A stretch of DNA of 64,000 nt from Longimicrobium sp. (GTDB lineage: Bacteria; Gemmatimonadota; Gemmatimonadetes; Longimicrobiales; Longimicrobiaceae), in assembly GCF_036388275.1 (NCBI RefSeq), contig NZ_DASVSF010000051.1, positions 1 to 64,000 on the forward strand, written 5' to 3'. A program made the translations under genes and the position numbers. Below are positions 16,771 through 26,695 of this stretch, one piece after another. The notes under the pieces are model-generated. The model did not search any database and had not been told where the DNA came from. It saw only the letters and a list, made by a program, of their open reading frames with translations. Within the stretch, counting starts at the first letter, position 1. The number at the start of each line of letters is the position of its first letter.

Positions 16771-19700
16771 GCCCCGCCCCTTCCCTTCCCCGCCGCCGTC
16801 GCCGGAAACCGGGGCGGCGGGGGGGGCCGGTCCCTCCCCCATCGCCGTCGTCGGGATGAGCGGGCGCTTCGCGCGCTCCGACAACGTCGAGCAGCTCTGG
16901 GGGCACCTGGCGCGCGGGGCGGAGCTGGTCGGCGAAGTGTCCCGCTGGCCGCCACGCCCCCAGTGGCAGTGCTCGCGCGGCGGGTTCCTTTCCGACATCG
17001 ACCGGTTCGACGCCCCCTTCTTCCGCATCGCGGGGGCCGAAGCCACGGCCATGGACCCGCAGCAGCGCATCTTCCTGGAGGAGGCCTGGCACGCGCTGGA
17101 AGACGCCGGGCACGCGGGCCGTGCGATCGAGGGGAGCCGCTGCGGCGTCTACGTGGGGTCGCAGGGGACGGACTACGGAGCCCTCTTCGGCGCCGAGGCG
17201 CCGGCACAGGCGTTCTGGGGGACCTCGGATGCCGTGATCGCCGCGCGCATCGCCTATTTCCTGGACCTGCAGGGCCCCGCCGTGGGGGTGGACACCGCCT
17301 GTTCGAGCTCGCTCGTGGCCATCCACCTGGCGTGCCAGGCGCTGTGGAGCGGCGAGGTCGACATGGCGCTGGCCGGGGGCGTCTTCGTGCAGTCCACGCC
17401 GTCGTTCTACGACGCGGTGAACCGCGCCGGGATGGTGTCGCCCACCGGCCACTGCTACGCGTTCGACGCGCGCGCGGACGGCTTCGTTCCCGGCGAGGGG
17501 GCGGGCGTGGTGGTGCTCAGGCGCCTGGCCGACGCCCTTGCCGACGGCGACGCCGTGCACGCCGTCATCCGCGGCTCGGGGATCAACCAGGACGGCCGGA
17601 CCAACGGCCTGGCGGCACCCAGCGCGCAGTCGCAGGAGCGGCTGGAGCGCGAGGTGTACGACCGCTTCGGGATCGACCCGGCCGGCATCCAGATGGTGGA
17701 GGCGCACGGGACGGGGACCATCCTGGGCGATCCGATCGAGCTGGAGGCGCTGACCGGCGCCTTCCGCCGTTCCACCGACCGCACGCGCTACTGCGCCCTC
17801 GGCTCGGTCAAGGCGAACATCGGCCACACCACCACCGCCGCCGGGGTGGCCGGCGTGCTCAAGGTCCTGCTGGCGCTCCGGCACGGGCAGATCCCGCCGG
17901 CACCGCACTGGGAGCGGGCGAACCCGGCCATTCCCCTGGACGACAGCCCGTTCTACGTGAACACGACGCTGATCCCCTGGGAGGCGGAGGGTCCGCGCCG
18001 CGCCGCGGTCAGCTCGTTCAGCTTCTGCGGGACCAACGCCCACCTGGTCATCGAGGAGGCGCCGGCGATCCCGCGGGCGCCCCGGCCCCCGCGCGCCTAT
18101 CCGGTGGTGCTCTCGGCGCAGAGCGAGGCGCAGCTGCAGCGCCAGATCGACGAGCTGCGCGCGCACGTGGACGCGCATCCCGGGCTGGACCTGGGCGACG
18201 TCAGCTACACGCTGCTTACGGGACGGCGGCAGCTCCCGCACCGCTTCGCCTGCCGGGCGGAGACGCTGGCCGAGCTGTCGGACGCGCTGCGGGAACGGCG
18301 GGCGAGCGAGGCTGGCGCGGACGAGCCGTTCGGGAAGGGGTACCGGCGCGTTTCGCTGCCGGGGTATCCGTTCGCCGGCGAGCGCTACTGGCCCGCCACG
18401 GCTCCGCGCGGGGCGACGCACTACACGGGGAGCGAGTTCTTCCTGGACGGGCACCGCATCGACGGGCGCAGGGTGCTACCGGCGGCCGTGTGCCCCGACC
18501 TGGTGCGCGCGGCGCTGCCGGACCCCGGCCCGCTGGTGCTGCGCGACGTCGTGTGGCTGCGGCCGCTGGTGGTGGGCGAGGGGGGAACGAGCGTCCGCGT
18601 GGTGCTGGCCGCGCCGGACGAGTTCACGATCGAGGCAGACGAGCCCTGCGTGCGCGGCACGGTGGCCGCGCTCTCCGATGCGCCCCCCGAGCGCGCCGAC
18701 CTCGCCGCGCTGCTCGCGTCGTGCCCCGACGGCGAATGGACGGGTGAAGAGTGCTACCGCCGCTTCGCCGCGCTGGGCATGGAGCACGGGCCGGCCATGC
18801 GCGGGCTGAGCCGCGTGCACCGTGGGCCGGGGCGGGCGGTGGCGCGCGTCGCCGCGGCGAGCGCCGTGGCGGCGCTGGACTGCGCCCTCCAGGTGGCGCT
18901 CCTGCTGGCGCTGGAGGCCGAGGAGAACGCCACGGCGGCACCCATGCCGTTCAGCGCCGAGGCCATCGAGCTGCGCCGGGCCGTCCCGGGGAGCGCGTGG
19001 GTCCACGTCCGCCGGCGCCCCGGCCGCCTGCACGTCTTCGACATCGACCTCCACGACGACGACGGGGAGCTGTGCCTGCGGATGGCGGGGCTCACCGAGA
19101 AGTTCGCCGACGGGGTTCGCCCGGCGCCGCGCCTGGTGTACGCGGTGCCGCGGTGGGAGCGGCGTGACGTGGAGGGACGGCCGGACCCCGCGAGGGTGCA
19201 CCTGATGCTGGCGGGGCTCGACGGGGCCGCCCTGCGGGAGGTGGCGGAACGCACCGCCGCCGCGGCCGAGCCGCTCGACACGGAATGGATGCCGGTGATC
19301 GAGCGTGCGCAGGCCGTGCTCCGCGATCGCGACTCCGGCCCCGTGCGGCTGCTGGTGATGGCCCCGGACGCGCGCTTCGCGCCGCTGGCCGCGCTCTTCC
19401 GCACGGCGCGGCTGGAGAACCCGAAGCTCCGCGGCACCGTGGTCACGATCCCGGATCTCGCCGGGTGGGCGCCGGAAGCGGTGGCGCGGATCGCGGCCGG
19501 CGAGCACGGCGAGGACGAGGTGCGCTACGACGCCTCCGGCGCGCGGTACGTCCGCCGGCTGGCGGAATGGACCCCGCCGGGGGGGCCGGGCACTCCCGCG
19601 GCCGTCCCCGGCGGCGTCTACTGGATCACCGGCGGCATGGGCGGGCTCGGACGCATCGTCGCCGCCCACCTGGGGAAGACGCCCGGCGTTCGCCTGGTCC

Positions 19701-22700
19701 TCACCGGCCGCTCGGCCCTCACGTCCGACGGCTCCGCGTTTCTGGAGACGCTGCGCCGGGCGGGGGCACGGGCGGAGTACCGCCAGGCGGACGTCACGCG
19801 GCGCGCCGACGTGCACCGGGTGGTGGCGGAGATCCGCGAGCGCCACGGGCGGCTGGACGGCATCGTCCACGCGGCGGGGGTGCTCCGCGACGCCTGGCTG
19901 CTGAAGGACACGCGCGACGCGATGGAGGCCGTGCTGGCGCCGAAGGTCGACGGCACGACCCTCATCGACGAGGCCACGCGCGGCTTCGGCCTGGACTTCT
20001 TCGCCCTTTTCTCCTCGGTCGCCGCCGTTCGCGGCAGCCCCGGCCAGGCCGTCTACGGCGCGGCGAACGCGTTCCTCGACGCCTTCGCCGAGCAGCGCCG
20101 CGGACCCGGGCGCACGATCTCGATCAACTGGCCGCTGTGGGCCCAGGGAGGGATGAAGCCGCCGTCGCCGCGGGCGGACGCCGAGGCGATGGCCACGGCG
20201 GACGGCCTGGCCGCCTTCGAGGTGGCGCTGCGGGGGTTCTCCGGCGCGCGGATCGGCGTGGAGGTGGGCTCGTGGCGGGTGGCCGCCGCGGCCCCGGCCG
20301 CCCCGCCGGACGCCGCACCCGTTGCGCCGCGTGCGGGCGGGACCGCCGCCGACGCGCTCCCCCTCGTCCGGTCCCTTTTCGCCGAGGCGGCCGGGATCGA
20401 CCCGGCGCGCCTGCGCGCCGACGTCCGCCTGGACGAGTACGGCCTGGACTCCATCCTGGCCGTCTCCGTCACCCAGCGCCTGGAGAAGGAGTTCGGCCCC
20501 CTGCCGAAGACATTGTTCTTCGAGCACGTGGACCTGGACGGCGTGGCGGAGTTCCTGGCGCGCGAGGGCCGCGTGGCGGTGTCCCGCGCGCCCGTCGAGG
20601 CTTCCCCCGTCGAGGCTTCCCCCGTCGAGGCTTCCCCCGTGGAGGCTTCCCCGGTCGTCGAAGGTTCCCCCGCCGCCGATGCTTCCCCGGCCGTCGCGGT
20701 TTCCCGGGCCCCGGCGCCCCCGCCCGGTTCGCGCGACGTCGCCATCGTGGGCCTCTCCGGACGCTATCCCCACGCGGAAAACCTGGACGAGCTCTGGAGA
20801 CTGCTCGACGAAGGGCGCGACGCCTTCGAGCCGCCACCCTCCGACCGCTGGGACCCGCGCGCGCTGTACGCGCCGACTCGCGACGTCCTGGGCAAGAGCA
20901 CGATCCGCACGGGCACCTTCCTGCGCGGAATCGACCGGTTCGACCCCCGCTACTTCAGCATCTCGCAGCACGACGCGGAGCTCATGTCGCCCGAGGCGCG
21001 GCTGCTGCTGCAGGTGGGGGTGCAGGCGCTGGAGGACGCCGGCTACTCGCGGGAAACGCTGCAGCGCCGCTACCGCGGCAACGTGGGCGTGCTGGTGGGC
21101 ACGATGAACAACCACTACCTGCTCTACGGGTTCCAGAGCCTGCTGCGGCGGGGGGCGCGGGCCAGCGGCACCCTGGCCGGGGCCATTCCCAACCTCCTCT
21201 CGTACTTCTACGGCTTCAGCGGCCCGTCCCTGTTCGTCGACGCCATGTGCGCGTCGTCGCTGGTGGCGATCCACCAGGCGGTGCAGATGCTGCGCGGCGG
21301 CGAATGTCCGATGGTGGTGGTGGGGAGCGTCAACCTGATGCTGCACCCCTACAACCTGGTCGCCACCTCGCAGGAGCACTACACCACCACCACGGGCGAG
21401 AAGATCCGCAGCTACGGGCTGGGCGCCGACGGCACCATCGTGGGCGAGGGGGCCGGCGCCCTGGTGCTGAAGCGGCTGGCCGACGCCGAGCGGGACGGCG
21501 ACCACGTCTACGGGGTGATCCGGGGGAGCGCGGTCACCAACGCCGGCGTGCGCAACGGCTTCACCGTCCCCAATCCGCACATGCAGGCGCTGGCCATCGA
21601 AAAGGCCCTCGCCGACGCCGGCGTGGACCCCCGGAGCATCTCCTGCTTCGAAGGCCACGGCTCGGGGACCAGGCTGGGCGACCCGATCGAGATCAAGGGC
21701 GCCACCCTGGCCTTCGAAAAGTGGACGAGCGAGCGCGGGTTCTGCCCGGTGGGGTCGGTGAAGTCGAACCTGGGCCACCTGCTGGCCGCGGCGGGGCTGG
21801 CCGGGGTGACCAAGGTGCTGCTGCAGATGAAGCACCGGCGCCTCGTGGCCTCGGTGAACGCGGAGGAGCTGAACCCGGCCATCCCCTTCGCGGAGTCCCC
21901 GTTCTTCGTGCAGCGGACGGGCGCCGAATGGGTGCCGCCGGCCGGGGCGCCCCGCCGCGCGGGGGTCACCTCCATCGGCGCGGGGGGGATGAACGCGCAC
22001 CTGGTGATCGACGAGTACGAGGCCCCGCCCCCGGCCGCGGCGGCCCGCGGCGGGCCGCACCTGATGGTGTTCTCGGCCATGAACCCGCGCCGGATGACGG
22101 CGTGGCTGGAGCGGATGCGGGCCTTTCTCGACGCGCATCCGGACGTCGACCTGCGGTCGCTGGCGTACACGCTGCAGGCGGGACGAAACGCGCTCCCCTG
22201 CCGCCTGGCGTTCGTGGCCGCCGACCTGGCCGGGGTACGCCGCCGGCTCACCGACCGCGCGGGTCTGCCGTTCACGGAGAACGTGGCCCTGGAGGCGGCT
22301 GCGTACGACGCCGCCGAGGTGAGCGCGGCGGCCGGGCGCGGCGACCTGGAGGCCGTGGCGCGGTACTGGATCGCCGGCGCCGCCATCGACTGGGACGCGC
22401 TTCACCCCGGAGCGCAGCCGCGGCGGCTCTCGCTCCCCGCCTATCCGTTCGAGGAGACCCGCTGCTGGTATCCGGAGCTTCCCGATGCTCCGTCGCTTCT
22501 GGACCCGATCGGCTTCGCCGCGAAGCTGCACCCCTTCGTCGGCCGCAACGAGTCGGGCCTCGCCGGGGTGCGGTTCACCCTCGACGTCCACCCGGACGAG
22601 CTGCTCGACTACCACCACGAGGGGGAGATCGTCGGCACCTTCGTCCTGGACGCGGCGCTGGCCGTCGCCAGGCTGGCCGGCGTGGAGGGCCCGCTGGAGC

Positions 22701-25171
22701 TGCGCGACGTGCACTGGCTGGCGCCGATCGAGTGGACGACGGCCACGCGCCTGCTGTACCGCCTGGAAAGCCGCGGAAACGAGCGCTGGTCGCTGGCCGT
22801 TTCCACCGGCGTCGAGGCGATCCGCCTCGAGCTCGCGCGGCCCGGCTCCGCGCCCGTTTCCCCCGTGCCGGCGGGCCGGCGGTGGGACGTTGCCGAGCCA
22901 CCCTTCCAGCAGGACCACTTCAAGCGGAACGTCACGCTTCCGGCGCCGCTCCTGGTGGTGATCGCGCAGTCGGCGGGACCGCTGCGGTCCATCGGCCGAC
23001 TGCGCCTGCTGCGCCCCGCCGCCGAGACGCGCTCCGTGGTGCTGGACGGGGACGAGATGGCCCTCGTGGGCGCGGACGGCGAGATCGTCGGCCACCTTTC
23101 CGGCATCCGCCGGGCCGGCTCCGCCGCCGGCGGGTCCGCTTCCCCGGCCACCGGCGCCGGCCCCTCGGTGGAGCAGGTCCTGAAGGTGCAGGTCGCGGCC
23201 ATCGCCAAGTTTTCCGTGGACCAGATCGACCACCGCACGCCGATCCAGTCGTACGGCCTGGACTCCATCGCCCTCACCACCCTGGCCGGCCGCGTCAACG
23301 ACGCGTTCGGCGTCGCGCTCACCCCCGCCGTCTTCTTCGAGCACCCCAACGTCGAGTCGCTCGCCGGACACCTGCGCGGCGTGCGGCAGCCGGAGCGGCC
23401 GGCGCCGATCGCGGCCGCCGCCCCACGCGCGGCGGTCCGGCGGGAGGGCGCCGTCGCCATCGTCGGAATGGCGGGCCGCTTCCCGCAGGCCGATTCCATC
23501 GAGGAGCTGTGGGACCACCTGGTCGCGGGCCGCGACCTGATTACCCCCTTCCCGCGCGAGCGGTACGACGCCTTCTACCGGGACATCGTCGACCGGGCGG
23601 ACTTTCCGAAGTACGCCGGCGTGGTGCGCGACGTGGACGCGTTCGACGCCGCCTTCTTCCGCATCTCGCGGCTCGAGGCCGAGCTGATGGACCCGCGACA
23701 CAGGCTGGCGCTGGAGACCGTCTGGCACGCGCTGGAAGACAGCGGCCATCCACCGTCGCGCCTGCCGGAAAGCACGGCGGTCTTCTTCGGCATCTCCGGC
23801 TCCGATTACGCCAACCTGCTCTCGGTGCACGGCGTCCCGGCCGACGCGTTCATCGCCACCGGCAACGAGCACTCGATGCTCGCCAACCGCATCTCCTTCC
23901 TGCTCGACATCCACGGCCCCAGCCAGCCGGTGGACACGGCGTGCTCGAGCTCGCTGGTGGCCATCCACCGGGCGGTGGAGACGCTGCGCTCGGGGCGCTC
24001 GGCGATGGCCATCGCCGGCGGGGTGAACCTGCTGCTGAGCGTGGACACCTCGGCCGCCGCGCAGATGGCCGGCATGCTGAGCCCGGACGGCCGCTGCCGG
24101 ACCTTCTCGCGCGACGCCGGCGGCTACGTGCGCGCCGAGGGGGTGGTGGCCCTGGTCCTCAAGCCGCTGGCCGACGCCGAGCGCGACGGAGACCGCATTC
24201 ACGGCGTGATCCTGGCCAGCGCCGAAAACCACGGCGGCCGCGCCGGCTCGCTCACCGCGCCCAACGTGAAGGCCCAGGCGCGGCTGATCGAAGCGGCGAT
24301 GAGCGGGATCGACCCCGCCACCATCGGCTACGTCGAGGCGCACGGCACCGGCACGCCCCTGGGCGACCCCGCCGAGGTGAGCGCGCTGCGCCGGGCGTAC
24401 GCGGCGCTGCCGGCCGAGGGGCCGGTCCGCTGCGCCCTGGGGTCGCTGAAGACCAACATCGGCCACCTGGAGGCCGCCGCCGGCGCCGCGGGGGTGGTGA
24501 AGGCGCTGCTGGCCATGCGCCACGGCGAGCTCCCGGCGACGCTGCACTGCGGCGAGCTCAACCCGCACCTGGAGCTGGAGGGAAGCCCGTTCTGGGTGGT
24601 CCGCGAGCGCACGCCGTGGCCGCGGCGGGCCGACGCCCCCCGCCGCGCCGCCGTCAGCAGCTTCGGCTTCGGCGGCGCCAACGCGCACGTGGTGCTGGAG
24701 GAGTACCCCGCCCCGGCGCCCGCCGAGCGCGCGTACGGCGACGCCGCGGAGCTCTTCGTGCTCTCCGCGCGCGACGAGGCGCAGCTGCGCCGGCTGGCCG
24801 CGGGGCTCGCCGACTGCGCGGCCCCGCTCCCCGCCATCGCCTGGACGCTCCAGGCGGGCCGCGAGCCCATGGAGGCGCGCTTCGCCTTCCGTGCCGCCGG
24901 GCGCTCCGCCTTTCGCGACGGCCTGGCCGCCTGCGCGTCGGGGCCAAGGCCGGCACCCGTTCCCGAGGACCCCGTCCTGGCGCGGTGGATGTCGGGCGCC
25001 GATGTCGACTGGGCCTCGCTGTGGACCGGCGGGCACCCGGTGATGGCGGCGCTGCCGCCGTATCCGTTCGCGCGCGAGCGGTACTGGATCCCGCGTCCGG
25101 AGGCGCCGTCGCTCGACGAGGCGGCGTACGTGCGCGAGCTCGAGATGCTGCTCGAAGGAGGCCGCCCGTGA
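14768..25171 (+). CDS. Trans-AT PKS 1: KS-ACP / KS-DH-KR-ACP / KS-B-ACP / KS
   Basis: The 3467-aa megasynthase starts at ATG 14768, overlapping the amidotransferase stop. It has four ketosynthases, three ACPs and no acyltransferase domain; short flanking linkers ending in YPF.R.RYW follow each KS as in trans-AT systems. Order and rough residues: KS1 1-408, ACP1 590-665, KS2 690-1096, DH2 1217-1447, KR2 1458-1840, ACP2 1850-1935, KS3 1990-2415, branching-type domain 2572-2780, ACP3 2795-2875, KS4 2895-3315. It ends in a short helical tail (DEAAYVRELEMLLE) that probably docks to the next protein, which supplies KR4-ACP4. This protein is predicted to build the glutarimide ring and begin extension. 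Confidence 0.95.
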   Translation: MTAVAIIGIAVRFPQADDPGQFWEHLATGRCLIGTLPAGRRGPGTEGLRAATIDDVEGFDAAFFRVSPREAEMMDPQQRIALELAWKAIEDGGYRPGALAGANVGVFMGVGASDYAELTARHQAHSDAYMPTGTSHSIVANRVSHLLDLRGPSLAVDTACSSSLTAVQQAVLALEHGECSMALAGAVNLCLSASRFTAFRKSGQLSRDGASRAFDAAAAGFVRGEGGAVLVLKPLADAVAHGDPIHGVIRAVSTRHGGKTHSLTAVTPTTQEALIVDVYTRAGIDPDTVDYLEAHAQGALLGDPIEIQGLKRAFARLGATRPCGVGSVKGNVGHLEAAAGMAGIVKVLQAMRHRMLPATCGFETLNPLIQLEGSPFYVVGAAREWPSPGRAGVSTIGFGGVSGHVVLEPPPAPAGDPGGPGHPGPHVVPLSARTGEALRAYARAVLASLQAGTDLASLAHTLQTARDAMEERAAFVAETSEELRARIEDFLRDGTGTRAAAGAPFLDPGEARLLTAHWVEQGRADRLARAWSHGLDVDWALLYGDTKPVRIHCATYPFTRTPYWLPTGADPAERGAPAPARASAPAPALDSNPASVRGLVVRTLAAKLGLGAGAIDPEAAFADYGLDSISAAGVVQTLNEHLGTDLSTTSLFAHASVDRLTRHLEAGQPRPFPSPPPSPETGAAGGAGPSPIAVVGMSGRFARSDNVEQLWGHLARGAELVGEVSRWPPRPQWQCSRGGFLSDIDRFDAPFFRIAGAEATAMDPQQRIFLEEAWHALEDAGHAGRAIEGSRCGVYVGSQGTDYGALFGAEAPAQAFWGTSDAVIAARIAYFLDLQGPAVGVDTACSSSLVAIHLACQALWSGEVDMALAGGVFVQSTPSFYDAVNRAGMVSPTGHCYAFDARADGFVPGEGAGVVVLRRLADALADGDAVHAVIRGSGINQDGRTNGLAAPSAQSQERLEREVYDRFGIDPAGIQMVEAHGTGTILGDPIELEALTGAFRRSTDRTRYCALGSVKANIGHTTTAAGVAGVLKVLLALRHGQIPPAPHWERANPAIPLDDSPFYVNTTLIPWEAEGPRRAAVSSFSFCGTNAHLVIEEAPAIPRAPRPPRAYPVVLSAQSEAQLQRQIDELRAHVDAHPGLDLGDVSYTLLTGRRQLPHRFACRAETLAELSDALRERRASEAGADEPFGKGYRRVSLPGYPFAGERYWPATAPRGATHYTGSEFFLDGHRIDGRRVLPAAVCPDLVRAALPDPGPLVLRDVVWLRPLVVGEGGTSVRVVLAAPDEFTIEADEPCVRGTVAALSDAPPERADLAALLASCPDGEWTGEECYRRFAALGMEHGPAMRGLSRVHRGPGRAVARVAAASAVAALDCALQVALLLALEAEENATAAPMPFSAEAIELRRAVPGSAWVHVRRRPGRLHVFDIDLHDDDGELCLRMAGLTEKFADGVRPAPRLVYAVPRWERRDVEGRPDPARVHLMLAGLDGAALREVAERTAAAAEPLDTEWMPVIERAQAVLRDRDSGPVRLLVMAPDARFAPLAALFRTARLENPKLRGTVVTIPDLAGWAPEAVARIAAGEHGEDEVRYDASGARYVRRLAEWTPPGGPGTPAAVPGGVYWITGGMGGLGRIVAAHLGKTPGVRLVLTGRSALTSDGSAFLETLRRAGARAEYRQADVTRRADVHRVVAEIRERHGRLDGIVHAAGVLRDAWLLKDTRDAMEAVLAPKVDGTTLIDEATRGFGLDFFALFSSVAAVRGSPGQAVYGAANAFLDAFAEQRRGPGRTISINWPLWAQGGMKPPSPRADAEAMATADGLAAFEVALRGFSGARIGVEVGSWRVAAAAPAAPPDAAPVAPRAGGTAADALPLVRSLFAEAAGIDPARLRADVRLDEYGLDSILAVSVTQRLEKEFGPLPKTLFFEHVDLDGVAEFLAREGRVAVSRAPVEASPVEASPVEASPVEASPVVEGSPAADASPAVAVSRAPAPPPGSRDVAIVGLSGRYPHAENLDELWRLLDEGRDAFEPPPSDRWDPRALYAPTRDVLGKSTIRTGTFLRGIDRFDPRYFSISQHDAELMSPEARLLLQVGVQALEDAGYSRETLQRRYRGNVGVLVGTMNNHYLLYGFQSLLRRGARASGTLAGAIPNLLSYFYGFSGPSLFVDAMCASSLVAIHQAVQMLRGGECPMVVVGSVNLMLHPYNLVATSQEHYTTTTGEKIRSYGLGADGTIVGEGAGALVLKRLADAERDGDHVYGVIRGSAVTNAGVRNGFTVPNPHMQALAIEKALADAGVDPRSISCFEGHGSGTRLGDPIEIKGATLAFEKWTSERGFCPVGSVKSNLGHLLAAAGLAGVTKVLLQMKHRRLVASVNAEELNPAIPFAESPFFVQRTGAEWVPPAGAPRRAGVTSIGAGGMNAHLVIDEYEAPPPAAAARGGPHLMVFSAMNPRRMTAWLERMRAFLDAHPDVDLRSLAYTLQAGRNALPCRLAFVAADLAGVRRRLTDRAGLPFTENVALEAAAYDAAEVSAAAGRGDLEAVARYWIAGAAIDWDALHPGAQPRRLSLPAYPFEETRCWYPELPDAPSLLDPIGFAAKLHPFVGRNESGLAGVRFTLDVHPDELLDYHHEGEIVGTFVLDAALAVARLAGVEGPLELRDVHWLAPIEWTTATRLLYRLESRGNERWSLAVSTGVEAIRLELARPGSAPVSPVPAGRRWDVAEPPFQQDHFKRNVTLPAPLLVVIAQSAGPLRSIGRLRLLRPAAETRSVVLDGDEMALVGADGEIVGHLSGIRRAGSAAGGSASPATGAGPSVEQVLKVQVAAIAKFSVDQIDHRTPIQSYGLDSIALTTLAGRVNDAFGVALTPAVFFEHPNVESLAGHLRGVRQPERPAPIAAAAPRAAVRREGAVAIVGMAGRFPQADSIEELWDHLVAGRDLITPFPRERYDAFYRDIVDRADFPKYAGVVRDVDAFDAAFFRISRLEAELMDPRHRLALETVWHALEDSGHPPSRLPESTAVFFGISGSDYANLLSVHGVPADAFIATGNEHSMLANRISFLLDIHGPSQPVDTACSSSLVAIHRAVETLRSGRSAMAIAGGVNLLLSVDTSAAAQMAGMLSPDGRCRTFSRDAGGYVRAEGVVALVLKPLADAERDGDRIHGVILASAENHGGRAGSLTAPNVKAQARLIEAAMSGIDPATIGYVEAHGTGTPLGDPAEVSALRRAYAALPAEGPVRCALGSLKTNIGHLEAAAGAAGVVKALLAMRHGELPATLHCGELNPHLELEGSPFWVVRERTPWPRRADAPRRAAVSSFGFGGANAHVVLEEYPAPAPAERAYGDAAELFVLSARDEAQLRRLAAGLADCAAPLPAIAWTLQAGREPMEARFAFRAAGRSAFRDGLAACASGPRPAPVPEDPVLARWMSGADVDWASLWTGGHPVMAALPPYPFARERYWIPRPEAPSLDEAAYVRELEMLLEGGRP
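16830..20570 (+). other. PKS module 2: KS2-DH2-KR2-ACP2
   Basis: KS2 has Cys845 (DTACSSS), EAHGTGT and NIGHTT. DH2 has His1229 in DGHRIDGRRVLP and Asp1371 in DCALQ. KR2 has GGMGGLG and Tyr1763, with an LRD loop after HAAG that predicts a B-type reductase. ACP2 carries Ser1895. This set would convert a malonamyl plus malonyl condensate to a 4-carbamoyl-crotonyl thioester, the acceptor needed for glutarimide formation. Confidence 0.88.
20594..20653 (+). repeat. Four tandem 15-bp units in the ACP2-KS3 linker
   Basis: GTCGAGGCTTCCCCC repeated four times in frame, with one substitution in the last units, encodes (VEASP)4; degenerate VEGSP/ADASP units follow. It is a flexible interdomain linker that probably expands and shrinks by slippage. 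Confidence 0.95.
20731..23395 (+). other. PKS module 3: KS3-branching (B) domain-ACP3
   Basis: KS3 has Cys2161 in DAMCASSL, EGHGSGT and NLGHLL. Between its linker and ACP3 (Ser2833) lies a domain of about 210 residues with a dehydratase-like double hotdog outline (HPFVGRNE start, YHHEGEIVGTFVLDAALA) but without the HxxxGxxxxP motif or a catalytic aspartate. KS-B-ACP modules in rhizoxin and glutarimide synthases catalyse a Michael addition of malonate to an enoyl thioester; in glutarimides the amide nitrogen then closes the ring. A dead DH is the alternative reading. Confidence 0.72.
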
Positions 25172-26695
25172 GCGGGACGCGCTCCTTCCGCCCCGTCTGG
25201 GTCCCGTCGCGCGACGCCGCGCCGGGTGCGCCCTCCTTCGCCCGGCGCCTGGTGCTGCTGTGCGACCCGCCGGCCGACTGGCGCGCGGCCGTGGAGGGCG
25301 GCGACGCCGATTGCGATTGCGTGGTGCTGCACAGCGACCGTGCCGGCGCGGACGAGCGCTACGCGATGACGGTCAGCCGGCTGCTGAGCGAGCTGCAGCG
25401 CCTGATGACGGGGCGGCGCCCCGGCAACACGCTGGTCCAGGTGGTGTCGCTGGGCGCGGATGCACTGCAGTTCGCCCCCGGCGTGATCGGCCTCCTGCGC
25501 ACGGCGCACCTGGAAGACCCGGGGATCCACGGGCAGACGATCGAGCTCGACGAGTGGCCGGGGGCGGAGGAGCTGCGCCACCTGCTGCGCACGGGCGGCG
25601 AGCAGGTGGCGTATCGCGGGGGCGCGGCGTGGGTGCGCGGGTGGGAAGAGGCGCCGGCCGCGGAGCGGGTGCCGCCCTGCTGGAAGGAGGGCGGCGTGTA
25701 CCTGGTCACCGGCGGCGTCGGCGGCCTGGCCCGCCTCTTCGCGCGCGACGCCCGGGAGCACGGCGCGCACGGCGTCCTGGCCGGCCGCGCGGAGTGCGAC
25801 GTCACCGACCGCGCCGCCGTCGACGCGCTGCTGGCCTCCATCGTCTCGGCGCACGGGCGGCTCGACGGCATCCTGCACTGCGCGGGGCTCATCGAAGACG
25901 CGTGGATCATCCGCAAGACGCACCAGTCGCTGCGGCGCGTGCTGGCGCCCAAGGTCCAGGGAACGCTGAACCTGGACCTTGCCAGCCGCCACCTGCCGCT
26001 GGACTTCCTTGCGCTCTTCTCCTCCAACGCCGGTTCCCTGGGCAACGCCGGGCAGGCCGACTACGCGGCGGCGAACGGCTTTCTGGACACCTACGCCGCG
26101 TGGCGCGACGGGCGCCACGGCCGGACGGTCTCCATCGCCTGGCCGCTGTGGGCGGAGGGCGGAATGCGGGCCGAGGGGCACGCCGCCATCTCGGCCGCCG
26201 CCGGGCTCCAGGCGTTCCACCGCTGCGTTGCGTCGGGATGGGCGCACGTCCGCGTGTCGGCCGCGCCCGCCGCCGTTCACGAGGGCGAGCACGGCCTGGC
26301 GCGCGACGCCGCGCGCTCCTCGCCTTCCGCGGCGGCCCAGGCGGAGGAGGCCGAGGTCGAGGCGATCGAGGTCGAGGCTGCCCAGGTCGAGCCAGTCGAG
26401 GTCGAGCCTGTCGAGGTCGACGGGGTCGAGGCCGAGGTCGACGGGGTCGAGGCGGCCACGGCCGGAGCCGCAGCGGACGTGCTGCACGTCCTGAAGGAGC
26501 TCTTCGCCTCGGTGATCAAGCGCCCGGTCGAGAGCATCGACGCGGGGGAGGCTCTGGAGCGGTACGGGATCGACTCCATCGTCGTCACGCGGCTCAACCA
26601 GCGGCTGGAAGCGAGGTTCGGTCCGCTCCCGAAGACGCTGTTCTACCAGCATCCCACGCTCGCGGCGCTGGCCCGCCACCTGGAAGAGCGCTCCG
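23446..26695 (+). other. PKS module 4 split across two proteins: KS4 | KR4-ACP4
   Basis: KS4 (Cys3059, TACSSSL; EAHGTGT; NIGHLE) ends PKS 1, while KR4 (GGVGGLA, Tyr299 of PKS 2, IED loop indicating B-type) and ACP4 (Ser470) begin PKS 2. The gene overlap (GTGA) falls inside the module. The product of the step is a beta-hydroxy thioester. An acidic Glu/Val-rich linker at residues 390-430 of PKS 2 separates KR4 from ACP4. Confidence 0.88.

Noticed and set aside
20594..20720. Frameshift or assembly artefact in the PKS 1 linker repeats
   Set aside because: The repeat unit is a multiple of three and the frame continues intact into KS3.
19285..25167. Plus-strand frame reading upstream of PKS 2
   Set aside because: It is a shifted frame through PKS 1; the real PKS 2 start is GTG 25168, where domain homology begins.
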